NCBI RefSeq assembly: GCF_900582625.1
Contig: NZ_UTIQ01000001.1
Span: forward strand, 620,001-684,000
Origin: Pseudomonas viridiflava
GTDB lineage: Bacteria > Pseudomonadota > Gammaproteobacteria > Pseudomonadales > Pseudomonadaceae
Length of the DNA: 64,000 nt
Reading direction: 5' to 3'
Part shown: piece by piece, positions 29,303-40,231 of the stretch
Layout of the letters: every line of letters begins with the position of its first letter
Numbering within the stretch: the first letter of the stretch is position 1
Notes under the pieces: generated by a model
The model's database searches: none
The model's input: only the letters and a program-made list of their open reading frames with translations
What the model was told of the DNA's origin: nothing
Translations under genes and position numbers: made by a program

Positions 29303-29764
29303 TCAATCGTACAGCTCACCGCGCAGCAGGCGGCTGATCATGTCCATGGAATAGCCGCGATACGCCAGAAAGCGCCCTTGCTTGGCGCGCTCTTTGGCAT
29401 CGTTCGGCTGCTCGCCGAATTTGCGCTGCCAGACTTCCGTCATTTGTTCCCGCCAATCGATACCGCATTCACGCAGCGCCTGTTCGATATCGGCACGCGC
29501 CAGTCCACGCTGCCCCAGTTCCTCGCGAATGCGCATAGGCCCGTAGCCAGAGCGGGCACGGTAGGAAACGAAGCTTTCAAGGTACCGGGATTCGGACAGC
29601 AGACCTTCTTGGGTCAAGCGGTCGAGTTCCGGTTCGATGAGTTCAGGCGGGGCGCCGCGTTGGCGCAATTTGCGGGTTAACTCGACACGGCCATGCTCGC
29701 GGCGTGCGAGCAAGTCCATGGCTGTCCGTCGTACTGCGGCAGGGCTGTCGAGTACGACGGACAT
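29303..29764 (-). CDS. recX: RecX, regulator of RecA
   Basis: 153 aa, three tandem three-helix repeats; [20 protein letters not shown] first repeat and [18 protein letters not shown] at the end. RecX binds RecA filaments and limits their extension. It starts only 7 bp after the recA stop, so both are transcribed together and share the LexA-controlled promoter, with RecX at lower level through termination or weak translation. Confidence 0.95.
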   Translation of the reverse strand: MSVVLDSPAAVRRTAMDLLARREHGRVELTRKLRQRGAPPELIEPELDRLTQEGLLSESRYLESFVSYRARSGYGPMRIREELGQRGLARADIEQALRECGIDWREQMTEVWQRKFGEQPNDAKERAKQGRFLAYRGYSMDMISRLLRGELYD

Positions 29765-29771
29765 ATCAGAC

Positions 29772-30830
29772 TCAGGCGTCTGCCAGATCGTCTTCGGTGT
29801 TGTTTACAGCGGCAGCGGCGGCTGCTGCGGCTGCATCTTTACCAGCCATGAGCAGTTGATCGCGGATCTGCTTCTCGATGGTTTTGGCGATTTCCGGGTT
29901 GTCTTCCAGGTACTTGGCCGAGTTGGCTTTACCCTGACCGATCTTGCTACCCAGATAGCTGTACCAGGCGCCGGATTTTTCCAGCAGACCGAGCTGCACG
30001 CCCAGGTCGATGATCTCGCCGTTACGGTAGATGCCTTTGCCGTACAGAATCTGGAACTCAGCCTGACGGAACGGCGGGGCTACCTTGTTTTTCACCACTT
30101 TCACGCGGGTTTCGCTGCCGACCACTTCGTCGCCTTCTTTCACCGCGCCGGTACGACGGATGTCCAGACGCACCGAGGCGTAGAACTTCAACGCGTTACC
30201 ACCGGTGGTGGTTTCCGGGCTGCCGAACATCACACCGATTTTCATACGGATCTGGTTGATGAAGATAACCAGGCAGTTGGCGTTTTTGATGTTGCCGGTA
30301 ATTTTACGCAGCGCTTGCGACATCAGACGGGCTTGCAGGCCGACGTGCATGTCGCCCATTTCGCCTTCGATTTCCGCCTTCGGCACCAGGGCGGCAACGG
30401 AGTCGACGATGATCACGTCGATGGCGTTGGAGCGCACCAGCATGTCGGTGATTTCCAGCGCTTGTTCGCCGGTGTCTGGTTGGGAAACCAGCAGGTCATC
30501 AACATTGACGCCGAGTTTGCCGGCGTAGTCCGGGTCGAGTGCGTGTTCCGCATCGACGAAGGCGCAGGTGGCGCCCATGCGCTGGGCTTCAGCGATTACC
30601 GACAGAGTCAGGGTGGTTTTACCCGACGACTCCGGGCCGTAGATTTCTACGATACGACCGCGTGGCAAGCCGCCAATACCCAGGGCGATGTCCAAGCCCA
30701 GGGAGCCGGTGGAAATCGACGGAATGGCCTGACGTTCATGGTCGCCCATGCGCATGACTGCGCCTTTACCGAATTGTTTTTCGATTTGACCCAGGGCTGC
30801 AGCCAAGGCGCGCTTCTTATTCTCGTCCAT
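29772..30830 (-). CDS. recA: recombinase RecA
   Basis: 352 aa. Walker A GPESSGKT (about residues 65-72), Walker [11 protein letters not shown], the DNA-binding loops and the multimerisation region are intact. The C-terminus ends in an unusual run of about ten alanines and an acidic tail ([10 protein letters not shown]). The upstream LexA box at 30873 shows SOS control. Confidence 0.99.
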   Translation of the reverse strand: MDENKKRALAAALGQIEKQFGKGAVMRMGDHERQAIPSISTGSLGLDIALGIGGLPRGRIVEIYGPESSGKTTLTLSVIAEAQRMGATCAFVDAEHALDPDYAGKLGVNVDDLLVSQPDTGEQALEITDMLVRSNAIDVIIVDSVAALVPKAEIEGEMGDMHVGLQARLMSQALRKITGNIKNANCLVIFINQIRMKIGVMFGSPETTTGGNALKFYASVRLDIRRTGAVKEGDEVVGSETRVKVVKNKVAPPFRQAEFQILYGKGIYRNGEIIDLGVQLGLLEKSGAWYSYLGSKIGQGKANSAKYLEDNPEIAKTIEKQIRDQLLMAGKDAAAAAAAAAVNNTEDDLADA

Positions 30831-30872
30831 TGAATCCTCACGTGATCAAGAGGGCCTAGCGGCCGCTAACAA

Positions 30873-30888
30873 CTGTATAAGTAGCCAG
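30873..30888 (-). promoter_or_regulatory. LexA (SOS) box of recA
   Basis: CTGGCTACTTATACAG on the minus strand matches the CTG-N10-CAG rule for LexA and lies 43 bp upstream of the recA ATG, within the promoter region. Confidence 0.9.
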
Positions 30889-30915
30889 TATTATTCCACA
30901 GCGCAAGTCGAGCGC

Positions 30916-31416
30916 CTACCCCTGATCCGGAATTTCTCCTGCAGCTAGTCGGATCAGCCCGGCCAGTGCGGCTTCCACCGTTTGTCGTCTCACTGCGTCA
31001 CGGTCGCCAGCAAAAAGACGCTTGCGGGTAAACACCTGGTCGCCATTCGCCCAGGCCAGCCAGACGGTGCCTACAGGTTTGTCGACTGAACCGCCGTCCG
31101 GGCCGGCAACGCCGCTGACGGCTACGGAAAATTGTGCAGCGCTTTTGTCTTGCGCCCCGCGTGCCATGGCTTCGACGACCTCACGGCTGACCGCCCCTAC
31201 GGAGGCAAATAAAGTGACGGGCACATCAAGCTGACGGGTCTTCTGGGCGTTGGAATAAGTGACGTAACCGGCTTCAAACCAAGCGGAGCTTCCAGGAATT
31301 CGGGTGATGGCTTCGGCGATACCGCCGCCGGTACACGACTCGGCTGTGGTGACGCGCGCGTCCAGCGCACGCAGACGCTGGCCCAGTTGCGCGGCCAGTT
31401 GAGTAATCGCGTCCAA
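30916..31416 (-). CDS. pncC: CinA C-terminal domain nicotinamide-nucleotide amidase (PncC)
   Basis: 166 aa, the stand-alone CinA C-terminal domain. Motifs [24 protein letters not shown] and [12 protein letters not shown] are those of PncC, which deamidates NMN in NAD recycling. The start is TTG at 31416 with GGAG seven bases before it. Order recX-recA-pncC and divergent mutS is conserved in Pseudomonas. Confidence 0.92.
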   Translation of the reverse strand: MDAITQLAAQLGQRLRALDARVTTAESCTGGGIAEAITRIPGSSAWFEAGYVTYSNAQKTRQLDVPVTLFASVGAVSREVVEAMARGAQDKSAAQFSVAVSGVAGPDGGSVDKPVGTVWLAWANGDQVFTRKRLFAGDRDAVRRQTVEAALAGLIRLAAGEIPDQG

Positions 31417-31487
31417 GGCAATCTCCGGGCTTAAAGAGGATGAGGGGGATACCGTACACTAGCGCCTTTTGCGCGCAAGGCCTGGTA

Positions 31488-34055
31488 ATGAGCGATCTCT
31501 CCGCACACACCCCGATGATGCAACAGTACTGGCGGCTGAAGAATCAGCACCCCGACCAGTTGATGTTTTACCGCATGGGCGACTTCTACGAGATTTTCTA
31601 CGAAGACGCGAAAAAAGCCGCGAAGTTGCTCGACATTACCCTGACCGCGCGCGGCCAGTCGGCGGGCATGGCCATTCCCATGTGCGGCATTCCCTACCAC
31701 GCTGCCGAGGGTTATCTGGCCAAGCTGGTGAAGCTCGGCGAGTCGGTGGTGATTTGTGAGCAGATCGGCGACCCGGCTACCAGCAAAGGGCCGGTGGAGC
31801 GCCAGGTGGTACGCATCATCACGCCCGGCACGGTTAGCGACGAAGCCTTGCTTGATGAGCGCCGGGACAATTTACTCGCCGCCGTGCTCGGCGACGAACG
31901 CCTGTTTGGCCTGGCGGTGCTGGACATCACCAGCGGCCGTTTCAGCGTGCTGGAAATTCCGGGCTGGGAGAATTTGCTGGCCGAACTGGAGCGCCTAAAT
32001 CCGGTTGAGTTATTGATTCCGGACGATTGGCCGCAAGGCCTGCCGGCAGAGAAACGCCGCGGCTCGCGTCGCCGCGCGCCGTGGGATTTCGAGCGCGATT
32101 CGGCGCACAAAAGCCTGTGCCAACAGTTCGCCACGCAAGACCTCAAGGGCTTCGGTTGCGAAACGCTGACACTGGCCATTGGCGCCGCCGGTTGCCTGCT
32201 GGCCTACGCCAAGGAAACCCAGCGCACCGCCCTGCCCCACCTGCGCAGCCTGCGCCATGAGCGCCTCGACGACACGGTGATTCTCGACGGCGCCAGCCGG
32301 CGCAATTTGGAGCTGGACACCAACCTCGCCGGTGGCCGCGACAACACGCTGCAATCGGTGGTCGACCGCTGCCAAACCGCCATGGGCAGCCGCCTGCTGA
32401 CCCGCTGGCTGAACCGCCCGCTGCGCCAGCGCGCGGTATTGGACGCCCGCCAGGAATCGATTGCCTGCCTGCTCGAACGCTATCGTTTTGAGAACTTGCA
32501 GCCGCAGTTAAAAGAGATCGGCGACGTGGAGCGCATTCTCGCGCGCATCGGCTTGCGCAATGCGCGCCCCCGCGATTTGGCGCGTCTGCGCGATGCCCTG
32601 GCAGCGCTGCCGGAGCTGCAAATGGCCATGGCCAATTTGGAAAGCCCGCACCTGCAAACCCTCGCCGGTACCGTGAGCACATACCCGGAACTGGCCGAGC
32701 TGCTGGCCAGAGCAATTATCGACAACCCGCCGGCGGTGATCCGCGATGGCGGCGTGTTGAAGACCGGTTACGACCCGGAGTTGGACGAGTTGCAATCGCT
32801 CAGCGAAAACGCCGGCCAGTTCCTGATGGACTTGGAAGCGCGGGAAAAAGCCCGCACCGGCCTGGCCAATTTGAAGGTCGGCTACAACCGCATTCACGGC
32901 TACTTTATTGAGCTGCCGAGCAAGCAGGCCGAATCAGCGCCGGCCGACTACATCCGCCGCCAGACGCTCAAAGGCGCCGAGCGCTTTATTACGCCGGAGC
33001 TGAAAGAGTTCGAAGACAAGGCGCTGTCGGCGAAAAGCCGGGCGCTTGCGCGGGAAAAGATGCTTTACGACGAGCTGTTGGAGCGTTTGATCGGCCACCT
33101 CGGCCCGCTGCAGGATTCGGCCGGCGCGCTGGCCGAGTTGGACGTACTGAGCAACCTGGCAGAACGCGCCCTGGCGCTCGACCTCAACCGCCCGCGCTTT
33201 GTCGACGAGCCGTGCATGCGCATCAACCAGGGCCGCCACCCGGTGGTGGAACAGGTGCTGACAACGCCGTTTGTGGCAAACGACCTGAGCCTGGATGACA
33301 ACACCCGGATGCTGATCATCACCGGCCCGAACATGGGCGGTAAGTCCACCTACATGCGCCAGACCGCACTCATTGTGCTGCTCGCCCATATCGGCAGTTT
33401 CGTGCCGGCGGCAAGCTGCGAGCTGTCGCTGGTGGACCGCATCTTTACCCGCATCGGCTCGAGCGACGACCTGGCCGGTGGTCGCTCCACCTTTATGGTG
33501 GAGATGAGCGAGACGGCCAACATTCTGCACAACGCTACCGAACGCAGCCTGGTGCTCATGGATGAAGTCGGTCGCGGCACCAGCACTTTTGACGGCCTGT
33601 CGCTGGCCTGGGCAGCGGCCGAACATTTGGCGCGCTTGCGTGCCTACACCTTGTTCGCCACGCATTATTTCGAGCTGACGGTGTTGCCGGAAAGCGAGCC
33701 GATTGTCGCCAACGTGCATTTGAACGCCACCGAGCACAACGAGCGCATCGTGTTTCTGCACCACGTGCTGCCAGGACCGGCGAGCCAGAGTTATGGCTTG
33801 GCAGTTGCGCAGTTGGCCGGGGTTCCGGGCGATGTGATCGTGCGCGCCAAGGAGCACTTGGCGCGCCTGGAAACCACCGCCTTGCCCCACGAGCAGCCGC
33901 GTAGCGAGCCAGGGAAACCGGCGGTGCCAGTGCAAAGCGACTTGTTCGCCAGCGCGCCGCACCCGGTGATTGAAGAATTGGGCCGCATCAATCCTGATGA
34001 TTTAACCCCGCGCCGCGCACTCGAACTGTTATATACATTGAAGGCACGCATCTAA
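31488..34055 (+). CDS. mutS: DNA mismatch repair protein MutS
   Basis: 855 aa. N-terminal mismatch-recognition domain with the Phe-x-Glu motif in [14 protein letters not shown], connector, lever and clamp domains, and the ATPase with Walker [10 protein letters not shown] at about residues 613-621 and Walker [17 protein letters not shown]. Length equals P. aeruginosa MutS. ATG 31488 was chosen over 31440 to match the [15 protein letters not shown] start. Divergent from pncC. Confidence 0.98.
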   Translation: MSDLSAHTPMMQQYWRLKNQHPDQLMFYRMGDFYEIFYEDAKKAAKLLDITLTARGQSAGMAIPMCGIPYHAAEGYLAKLVKLGESVVICEQIGDPATSKGPVERQVVRIITPGTVSDEALLDERRDNLLAAVLGDERLFGLAVLDITSGRFSVLEIPGWENLLAELERLNPVELLIPDDWPQGLPAEKRRGSRRRAPWDFERDSAHKSLCQQFATQDLKGFGCETLTLAIGAAGCLLAYAKETQRTALPHLRSLRHERLDDTVILDGASRRNLELDTNLAGGRDNTLQSVVDRCQTAMGSRLLTRWLNRPLRQRAVLDARQESIACLLERYRFENLQPQLKEIGDVERILARIGLRNARPRDLARLRDALAALPELQMAMANLESPHLQTLAGTVSTYPELAELLARAIIDNPPAVIRDGGVLKTGYDPELDELQSLSENAGQFLMDLEAREKARTGLANLKVGYNRIHGYFIELPSKQAESAPADYIRRQTLKGAERFITPELKEFEDKALSAKSRALAREKMLYDELLERLIGHLGPLQDSAGALAELDVLSNLAERALALDLNRPRFVDEPCMRINQGRHPVVEQVLTTPFVANDLSLDDNTRMLIITGPNMGGKSTYMRQTALIVLLAHIGSFVPAASCELSLVDRIFTRIGSSDDLAGGRSTFMVEMSETANILHNATERSLVLMDEVGRGTSTFDGLSLAWAAAEHLARLRAYTLFATHYFELTVLPESEPIVANVHLNATEHNERIVFLHHVLPGPASQSYGLAVAQLAGVPGDVIVRAKEHLARLETTALPHEQPRSEPGKPAVPVQSDLFASAPHPVIEELGRINPDDLTPRRALELLYTLKARI

Positions 34056-34197
34056 CGCCTGCGCGCGCAAGCTGTTAGAATCCCGCGCGCTTTGGGAAAG
34101 CGGTGGTCTATTAGCCTGGACCGCCGCTCTCGTTTCCCGAGCCGAGGAGCTCAATTACTGAACCGGGCTCCCCAGCCGCCTGAGGAGAGAATTAGAA

Positions 34198-34521
34198 ATG
34201 ACCTTCGTCGTCACCGACAACTGCATCAAGTGCAAGTACACCGACTGCGTAGAAGTGTGTCCGGTGGACTGCTTTTACGAAGGCCCGAACTTTTTGGTGA
34301 TCCACCCGGACGAGTGCATTGACTGCGCCCTGTGCGAGCCAGAATGCCCGGCCCAAGCGATCTTCTCGGAAGATGAAGTGCCTGAAGATATGCAAGAGTT
34401 CATTCAGTTGAACACTGATCTTGCCGAAATCTGGCCGAACATCACCGAGCGCAAAGAAGCGCTGCCAGACGCTGAAGAGTGGGATGGCAAGAAAAACAAA
34501 CTGGAACTCCTGGAGCGCTAA
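34198..34521 (+). CDS. fdxA: ferredoxin FdxA
   Basis: 107 aa, seven- or eight-iron ferredoxin: C9, C12, C17 and C21 ([13 protein letters not shown]) and C40, C43, C46, C50 ([11 protein letters not shown]), followed by the long C-terminal extension typical of Azotobacter-type FdxA. TGAGGAGAG precedes the ATG. A 142-nt leader after mutS contains a hairpin around 34102-34130. It ends tail to tail with rsmZ. Confidence 0.97.
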   Translation: MTFVVTDNCIKCKYTDCVEVCPVDCFYEGPNFLVIHPDECIDCALCEPECPAQAIFSEDEVPEDMQEFIQLNTDLAEIWPNITERKEALPDAEEWDGKKNKLELLER

Positions 34522-34593
34522 GCGCCAGGCTTCCAGAGCGAGAGAACGCACCGACGAGTGCTTCCCGCTGCAGGACAAACACCGTGAAAGACA

Positions 34594-34620
34594 AAAGGCC
34601 CGCAATGCGGGCCTTTTATT
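34594..34620 (+). terminator. fdxA terminator
   Basis: AAAAGGCCCGC / GCGGGCCTTTTATT hairpin about 70 bp after the fdxA stop. Confidence 0.9.
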
Positions 34621-34640
34621 GTGCCCACCTTTCGGCAGGC

Positions 34641-34776
34641 AAAAAAAAGGGGCGGTTTGACCCGCCCACTCTTTCGTCCCTAATCCCTCTATTTCCTGCT
34701 CATCGTCCTGATGAATCGTGTCCTTCGATGGTTCCTGGCCGATATCCATTTCAGCCCGTGCTAGTCCGTAAGCACA
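34641..34776 (-). ncRNA. rsmZ: RsmZ small regulatory RNA
   Basis: Minus-strand RNA of about 136 nt that titrates the translational repressor RsmA/CsrA. Eight GGA motifs are visible, several in short hairpin loops: a 5' hairpin GTGCTTACGGACTAGCAC exposes ACGGA, then ATGGAT, CAGGAA, AAGGAC, CAGGAC, CAGGAA, GGGATT and GGGACG. It ends with the terminator GGGCGGGTCAAACCGCCCC and eight T. Position between fdxA and rpoS and a GacA box about 180 bp upstream match rsmZ of other pseudomonads. The exact 5' end is inferred from the -10 position. Confidence 0.93.
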
Positions 34777-34782
34777 GGGGTG

Positions 34783-34810
34783 ATATTAGCGATATCCAGA
34801 TGCCGTTCAA
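34783..34810 (-). promoter_or_regulatory. rsmZ core promoter
   Basis: Minus strand: TTGAAC (34810-34805), 16-nt spacer, TAATAT (34788-34783), placing transcription start near 34776. Confidence 0.75.
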
Positions 34811-34949
34811 GTCGCGAAATCGCCTAACGGACAGTCGCGCGCACTCTCATAAATTAACTTATTCCTTATAATTCAATGGCTTGGGATTCCCGCTCAGTGT
34901 AACGCAGGCGATACGCCGGCTAATCATTCCTCGAATCACTTACACACTC

Positions 34950-34967
34950 TGTAAGCAATGTCTTACA
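34950..34967 (-). promoter_or_regulatory. GacA box (UAS) of rsmZ
   Basis: Perfect palindrome TGTAAG-CAATGT-CTTACA, the known GacA recognition sequence, centred about 180 bp before the inferred rsmZ start, the spacing found in fluorescent pseudomonads. Confidence 0.92.
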
Positions 34968-34994
34968 AAGCTGGAGCTTGCAGGAAGACACCGA

Positions 34995-35026
34995 CAAAAA
35001 ACCCGGCCTGAGCCGGGTGTTTTTTG
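34995..35026 (-). terminator. rpoS terminator
   Basis: Hairpin CACCCGGCTCAGGCCGGGT (minus strand) with flanking A and T runs, 18 bp after the rpoS stop. Confidence 0.88.
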
Positions 35027-35043
35027 CGCGGTGTTAACGGGGG

Positions 35044-36048
35044 TTATTGGAACAGCGCGTCACTGGAGAGACCGTTCTTTTCCAGGATTTCCCGCAGTCG
35101 TTTAAGCGCTTCGACCTGAATCTGCCGCACCCGCTCGCGGGTTAAGCCGATTTCTTGACCCACTTCTTCCAACGTACAGCTTTCGTGACCGCGCAGACCA
35201 AAACGTCTGACGACCACTTCACGCTGCTTGTCGGTCAGTTCCGAGAGCCACTGATCGATGCTTTGCGAGAGATCGTCATCCTGCAGCAATTCGCAGGGAT
35301 CGGTCGGGCGGTCGTCGGTCAGGGTATCGAGCAGGGTTTTGTCGGAGTCCGGGCCAAGCGAAACGTCAACCGAGGACACCCGTTCGTTGAGGCCAAGCAT
35401 GCGCTTGACCTCGCCGACCGGTTTTTCCAGCAGGTTGGCGATTTCCTCGGCGGAGGGCTCGTGGTCAAGTTTCTGCGTCAGTTCGCGCGCGGCGCGCAGG
35501 TAGACGTTTAGCTCCTTGACCACATGAATAGGTAAACGAATGGTGCGCGTCTGGTTCATGATCGCGCGTTCGATGGTCTGTCGAATCCACCAGGTGGCGT
35601 AAGTGGAGAAGCGGAAGCCACGCTCAGGGTCGAATTTCTCAACCGCCCGAATCAGCCCGAGATTGCCTTCCTCGATAAGGTCCAATAGGGACAAACCCCG
35701 ATTGACGTACCGACGGGCAATCTTCACCACCAGGCGCAAGTTACTTTCGATCATGCGCTTACGGCCCGCAGGGTCGCCCTTCTGCGCCAGCCGCGCAAAA
35801 TGGACTTCTTCTTCGGGAGTCAGGAGGGGGGAAAAACCGATTTCGTTGAGATAAAGCTGAGTGGCGTCTAGCGCCCGGGTGTAGTCGATGTATTTGTGTT
35901 GCTTGACCGCAGTGGACTGCTTGGCCTTCGTGCGTTTAGCCGGAGCTTCCGGCTCATCGTTATGCACGTCGTCCAAGACGATGCCGGGCTCCATGAGCAG
36001 CACGTCATCATCCAAGTCAAACTCCGGCGCTTCTTTGTTGAGTGCCAT
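35044..36048 (-). CDS. rpoS: RNA polymerase sigma factor RpoS (sigma-38)
   Basis: 334 aa stationary-phase and stress sigma factor. Region 1.2 ([11 protein letters not shown]), region 2 ([21 protein letters not shown] ... [16 protein letters not shown]), region 3 and region 4.2 HTH ([20 protein letters not shown]) are all complete. It lies downstream of nlpD; in related bacteria the main rpoS promoter is inside nlpD. RpoS and the Gac/Rsm pathway influence each other in fluorescent pseudomonads. Confidence 0.99.
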   Translation of the reverse strand: MALNKEAPEFDLDDDVLLMEPGIVLDDVHNDEPEAPAKRTKAKQSTAVKQHKYIDYTRALDATQLYLNEIGFSPLLTPEEEVHFARLAQKGDPAGRKRMIESNLRLVVKIARRYVNRGLSLLDLIEEGNLGLIRAVEKFDPERGFRFSTYATWWIRQTIERAIMNQTRTIRLPIHVVKELNVYLRAARELTQKLDHEPSAEEIANLLEKPVGEVKRMLGLNERVSSVDVSLGPDSDKTLLDTLTDDRPTDPCELLQDDDLSQSIDQWLSELTDKQREVVVRRFGLRGHESCTLEEVGQEIGLTRERVRQIQVEALKRLREILEKNGLSSDALFQ

Positions 36049-36153
36049 TGTTCTTATCCCTTGCTGAGTTCGACATAAGCCCCGGCATCACCTTAATCCA
36101 TGGCAATCCCTGAGCCCGTCCGGCCTACGTGGCTGGAGCGGGCTGACAACCTT

Positions 36154-37032
36154 TCAACGCGCAGGCAAAAATTGCAGCGGATCCACAGGTTTACCCTGTC
36201 GGCGAATCTCAAAATGGAGCTTCACCCGATCGGTGCCGGTGGAACCCATTTCGGCAATCGTCTGCCCGACCTTGACTTGCTGTCCCTCCCTTACCAGCAA
36301 CTTGCGGTTGTGACCGTAAGCGCTTACGTAGGTATCGCTGTGTTTGATGATCACTAATTCGCCGTAGCCCCGTAATCCACTTCCGGCGTACACAACAGAA
36401 CCATCCGACGCGGCAAGAACAGGCTGGCCCAATTCCCCGGCTATATCAATTCCTTTATTCAAACTACCGTTTGAGGAAAATTTACCGATCAAAACACCAC
36501 CTGTAGGCCACGCCCAGCCTGTAGCGGAACGACTCACAGCCTGCACCGGAGTAGTCGCCGGCGTGGTAACAACCGGGGGTTGAGCAGGCCTGGCAATGAC
36601 CGGAACCGTGTTGGTCGGCACCACGACCAGAGGCGGATTTTTACCGCTCTTGGCAGTGCCGACCGGCGCCTTCACCACGGTAGGCGAGCGGCCGCCATCG
36701 AAGCGGATAACCTGCCCGACTTTGATCGTATAAGGCGCTGGAATGTTGTTGCGCGCCGCTAACGCGCGCCAATCCCAGCCGAAACGAAAGGCGATGGAAT
36801 AAAGGGTATCGCTGCGTTGAACGCGGTATTGGCCGGTCGTGGTAGCTGGACGTTGCGGTGTGGATACACCGCTGCTGCCACTGGTTACGCTGCCATTGGT
36901 TCGGTCCACAACGCGCACGCCGCCAGGTGGGGTACTGCTGCAACCGACCAGTAACACTCCAAGGATCAAGCCACTCACCAGACGTCTGGCGCCTGCGCTG
37001 CAAATCCACTGCTGAATGGCTGTGAGACTCAC
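36154..37032 (-). CDS. nlpD: NlpD, LysM/M23 lipoprotein activator of amidases
   Basis: 292 aa from a GTG at 37032 with GGAGAGG just upstream; the open frame from 37188 lacks signal features. Lipobox VLLVGC gives lipidated C31. A LysM domain (YRVQRSDTLYSIAFRFGWDW ... PYTIKVGQVIRF) binds peptidoglycan, and a degenerate LytM/M23 domain (GIDIAGELGQPVLAASDG ... VKLHFEIRRQGKPVDP) follows. In E. coli it activates AmiC at the septum. Confidence 0.94.
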   Translation of the reverse strand: MSLTAIQQWICSAGARRLVSGLILGVLLVGCSSTPPGGVRVVDRTNGSVTSGSSGVSTPQRPATTTGQYRVQRSDTLYSIAFRFGWDWRALAARNNIPAPYTIKVGQVIRFDGGRSPTVVKAPVGTAKSGKNPPLVVVPTNTVPVIARPAQPPVVTTPATTPVQAVSRSATGWAWPTGGVLIGKFSSNGSLNKGIDIAGELGQPVLAASDGSVVYAGSGLRGYGELVIIKHSDTYVSAYGHNRKLLVREGQQVKVGQTIAEMGSTGTDRVKLHFEIRRQGKPVDPLQFLPAR

Positions 37033-37111
37033 CCGCCTCTCCCTTTCCGGTGACCGTTGAAAAAACTTGTTACGTTTAAAACCAGCCTGAGCGGTGTCGC
37101 CCTCGCCCGAC

Positions 37112-37789
37112 TCAAACCGTCGGCCCGTTGAGCAACGGCACAAAACGCACCGCGTCCAGAACGTGACGGGAGTAGCCATTTTCCTCACGGATGATCAGCA
37201 TCAGTTGCTGCACGTCACCCGCACCCACTGGAATGACCAGACGCCCGCCTGGAGCAAGCTGATCCAGCAGCGCCTGCGGCACTTCAGCCGCAGCGGCGGT
37301 CACGATGATGCCGTTGTAACTGGCCAGCGCCGGCCAGCCTTCCCAACCGTCGCCCCAACGAAAGACCACGTTGCGCAGGTTGAGTGCCAGCAATCGCTCT
37401 TTCGCCCGTTCTTGCAGAGCCTGAATACGCTCCACGGAGAACACTCGCTCAACCAATTGGGCCAACACCGCCGTCTGGTAGCCGGAGCCGGTGCCGATTT
37501 CCAGCACTTTGTCCAAGGGCCCGGCCGCCAGCAGCAGCTCGGTCATGCGCCCGACCATATAAGGTTGCGAGATGGTCTGGTTGTGGCCGATGGGCAGCGC
37601 GGTGTCTTCGTAGGCACGGTGCGCAAACGCTTCATCGACAAACAGATGACGCGGCGTACGGCGAATAACTTCAAGCACCCGAGCGTTGGAAAGGCCTTCG
37701 TCGTACAAGCGTTGGATCAGGCGCTCGCGGGTGCGCTGCGAGGTCATGCCGATACCACGGTGTTGCAGATCGTCTTGCCCGCGCGACAT
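37112..37789 (-). CDS. pcm: protein-L-isoaspartate O-methyltransferase
   Basis: 225 aa. SAM motif [16 protein letters not shown] and the substrate motif [16 protein letters not shown] are present; the enzyme starts repair of isoaspartyl residues in aged proteins. I chose the ATG at 37789 because it overlaps the surE stop (TGATG) and has GGAGGGG eight bases upstream. The ATG at 37747 gives the 211-aa form annotated elsewhere but has no visible ribosome binding site. Confidence 0.93.
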   Translation of the reverse strand: MSRGQDDLQHRGIGMTSQRTRERLIQRLYDEGLSNARVLEVIRRTPRHLFVDEAFAHRAYEDTALPIGHNQTISQPYMVGRMTELLLAAGPLDKVLEIGTGSGYQTAVLAQLVERVFSVERIQALQERAKERLLALNLRNVVFRWGDGWEGWPALASYNGIIVTAAAAEVPQALLDQLAPGGRLVIPVGAGDVQQLMLIIREENGYSRHVLDAVRFVPLLNGPTV

Positions 37790-38538
37790 CAGAGCAACCC
37801 CTCCAACCAAGGCGTGATCGTTGCAAACGCCTCGTTAAAGGTGCGGTCCAGTTGCAGCGGCGTGATCGACACGTAGCCTTGCACCACCGCATGGAAGTCG
37901 GTGCCGGGGCCGCCATCTTCGGCGTCGCCCGATACGGAAATCCAGTAGCCTTCCTTGCCGCGCGGGTTCACCACTTTTACCGGCGCTGCGGCGCGGGCCC
38001 GATGGCCCAGGCGGGTCAGCTGAATGCCGCGAATATGCTCGAGCGGCAAATTAGGGATATTTACGTTGAGCACGGTACGCGGCGGCAGGTCGAGTTTGCC
38101 TCGCGCTTCAACCAGACGCCGGGCGATGTACGCAGCGGCGGGCAGGTTTTCGGTTTGCCGCGAAACCAGGGAAAAGGCAAAGGCCGGGCAACCGATGAAA
38201 CGCCCTTCGAGCGCCGCCGCCACGGTGCCGGAATACAACACGTCGTCGCCCAGGTTGGCGCCCAGGTTAATGCCGGAAACCACCATGTCTGGCAGCTCGG
38301 GCAATAAGCCGTTGAGGCCCAGGTGCACGCAGTCGGTTGGCGTTCCGTTGATGCTGATAAAACCGTTGGGCAACACCATCGGGTGCAGCGGACGATCGAG
38401 TGTCAACGAGCTGCTGGCGCCGCTCTTGTCCGTGTCGGGGGCAATTACCACGCACTCGGCGTAATCCGCCAGCGCGCCATGCAGCGCGGCGAGGCCGGGA
38501 GCCATCACCCCATCGTCGTTTGAAATCAGAATACGCAT
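37789..38538 (-). CDS. surE: 5'/3'-nucleotidase SurE
   Basis: 249 aa. Metal site SNDDG (D8, D9) at the start, [21 protein letters not shown] in the middle. SurE removes phosphate from nucleoside monophosphates and short polyphosphates and is linked to stationary survival. Its 5' end overlaps the truD 3' end by 13 bp, and its stop overlaps pcm, so the whole truD-surE-pcm stretch is one operon. Confidence 0.97.
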   Translation of the reverse strand: MRILISNDDGVMAPGLAALHGALADYAECVVIAPDTDKSGASSSLTLDRPLHPMVLPNGFISINGTPTDCVHLGLNGLLPELPDMVVSGINLGANLGDDVLYSGTVAAALEGRFIGCPAFAFSLVSRQTENLPAAAYIARRLVEARGKLDLPPRTVLNVNIPNLPLEHIRGIQLTRLGHRARAAAPVKVVNPRGKEGYWISVSGDAEDGGPGTDFHAVVQGYVSITPLQLDRTFNEAFATITPWLEGLL

Positions 38539-39584
38539 GAGTTGTCCGTCTGCCCTGCCGGCAACAACTCGACGATTTCACGCACCACAGCGGTGGCGAA
38601 GCATCCAGCCGGCAAGACGAATTCCAGTTGCAGAATGTCAGGCTCGGGATAATGCCACGTCAAACCGCCGATGGGGAGGCGCAGGATACGCCGTTCGTGA
38701 GCCATGCCCGCAGAGATTAACCAGTCGCACAACGCCGCCTCTTTTGCCGCGACCGCTCGCTCGATTTCATGGGTCGCACCGGCGGCCGGCGACACCCCTT
38801 CGCCCCACAACGGGCCGGTGGGATGCAGATCGAGAATGGCCAGACGCGGGTCGCTGCACTCGGCTTCGCCAGCCGGGAAAAAACTGCGGCTGTCGGTGAA
38901 GGCTAGCAAGTCGCCGACCTGCGCGCGCTGCCAACTGCCGTCGGCGACTCGTGCGGCCACCACCTGATTGAACACATAACTGCGCGCCGCCGAGAGCAGA
39001 CGCGAACGCACGTTACGCGCGTCCGGCAGCTCGCCACGACTGGCGAAATCACGCGCCTGCACCACGTTGCCACCTTGATAGGCGAAGCGTTGTTCACCGA
39101 AATAATTCGGCACGCCATGGGCGTTAATCTGTTCCAGGCGCGCGTCGAGTGCAGCGCTATCGCCTTGCAGTTGCGTGAGGCGCAAGGTGAAACCGTTGGC
39201 CGAGTGGGCGCCGCGTTGCAGCTTGCGCTTGTGCCGTGCGGTTTTGACGATAATCAGGCTGTCACTTTGCGCGGCGGAGAAATCCGGGTCGGCCTTGCCT
39301 GGCAAGTGCAGGCTGAACCATTGACGGGTCAGGGCCTGCCGGTCTTTAAGGCCGGCGTAGCTGATCATGCGCAACGGCAAGCCAGCAGCTTTAGCCAGGC
39401 GGCGCGCGGCGTCTTCAGTATTCAGACCGCGCTTTTCCACCCACAGCCACAAGTGTTCGCCTTCGCCGGCCAGGGGAATGTCGAGCACTTCATCGACCTG
39501 GAAATCTTCGGCAGTGGCCTTGAGCACCGCGCGCCCGGCCGCTTCACCATAGGCACGAGGGCCGAGCAATTCGAACTCGTTCAT
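38526..39584 (-). CDS. truD: tRNA pseudouridine(13) synthase
   Basis: 352 aa. Catalytic D81 in [12 protein letters not shown]-terminal [21 protein letters not shown], and [14 protein letters not shown] are TruD signatures. Start ATG overlaps the ispF stop by four bases (ATGA). Confidence 0.97.
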   Translation of the reverse strand: MNEFELLGPRAYGEAAGRAVLKATAEDFQVDEVLDIPLAGEGEHLWLWVEKRGLNTEDAARRLAKAAGLPLRMISYAGLKDRQALTRQWFSLHLPGKADPDFSAAQSDSLIIVKTARHKRKLQRGAHSANGFTLRLTQLQGDSAALDARLEQINAHGVPNYFGEQRFAYQGGNVVQARDFASRGELPDARNVRSRLLSAARSYVFNQVVAARVADGSWQRAQVGDLLAFTDSRSFFPAGEAECSDPRLAILDLHPTGPLWGEGVSPAAGATHEIERAVAAKEAALCDWLISAGMAHERRILRLPIGGLTWHYPEPDILQLEFVLPAGCFATAVVREIVELLPAGQTDNSCVF

Positions 39585-40054
39585 TGCGCTACCAACAGGG
39601 CGACCGCGTGTACGGCGATGCCCTCTTCACGGCCGGTAAAGCCGAGTTTTTCTTCAGTAGTGGCTTTGACGTTGACTTGATCCAGCGCGACCTCAAGGTC
39701 GGCGGCGATGGCGGCGCGCATGGTTTCGATATGCGGCGCCATCTTTGGCGCCTGGGCAACAATGGTGGCGTCGACGTTGCCGACTTTCCAACCCTTGGCC
39801 TTAATCAGCCCGACCACATGACGCAGCAACACTCGACTGTCGGCGCCTTTGAAGTTCGGGTCGGTATCGGGGAAATGTTTGCCGATATCGCCAAGCGCCG
39901 CAGCGCCCAACAAGGCATCGCTCAAGGCATGCAGCAGTACGTCGCCATCGGAATGGGCAAGCAGTCCGAACTTGTGAGGAATCTGCACGCCACCCAAGGT
40001 AATAAAGGTGCCGTCGCAAAAGCGGTGAACATCGTAGCCGTGGCCGATACGCAT
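39581..40054 (-). CDS. ispF: 2-C-methyl-D-erythritol 2,4-cyclodiphosphate synthase
   Basis: 157 aa enzyme of the MEP isoprenoid pathway. Zinc ligands D8 and H10 (GHGYDVHRF) and the [18 protein letters not shown] motif are present. ATG 40054 was chosen over the upstream open frame to 40165 because the enzyme always starts [14 protein letters not shown]. In many gammaproteobacteria ispD is adjacent; here ispD lies 3 kb away and belongs to another unit. Confidence 0.97.
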   Translation of the reverse strand: MRIGHGYDVHRFCDGTFITLGGVQIPHKFGLLAHSDGDVLLHALSDALLGAAALGDIGKHFPDTDPNFKGADSRVLLRHVVGLIKAKGWKVGNVDATIVAQAPKMAPHIETMRAAIAADLEVALDQVNVKATTEEKLGFTGREEGIAVHAVALLVAQ

Positions 40055-40137
40055 GAGCCGAGGGGTCCTGAGAAAAGTCGCGAGTTTACCCGAAGGACCC
40101 CGTGAGCGCCGCTGGCACTTGAAACCGCTAGAGCAAA

Positions 40138-40205
40138 AGCATCGAGGCCGAAGCCTCTCCCCCAAGAACCGCGGTTCTCATGTAGGAGAGGCTTCAGCCT
40201 CGATC
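40138..40205. repeat. inverted REP pair, AGGCTTCAGCCTCGAT variant
   Basis: AGCATCGAGGCCGAAGCCTC TCCC and the inverse GGAGAGGCTTCAGCCTCGAT with about 25 bp between. The stem sequence differs from the SCGGCTTCAGCCGCGAT type seen at 18161 and 22077. Confidence 0.82.
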
Positions 40206-40231
40206 GGGCAATCGGCGTCTCAGCCCTTGTG

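Noticed and set aside
37112..37747. Shorter 211-aa pcm starting at 37747
   Set aside because: It agrees with some annotations, but no ribosome binding site is visible, whereas ATG 37789 has GGAGGGG and overlaps the surE stop. Kept as alternative only.
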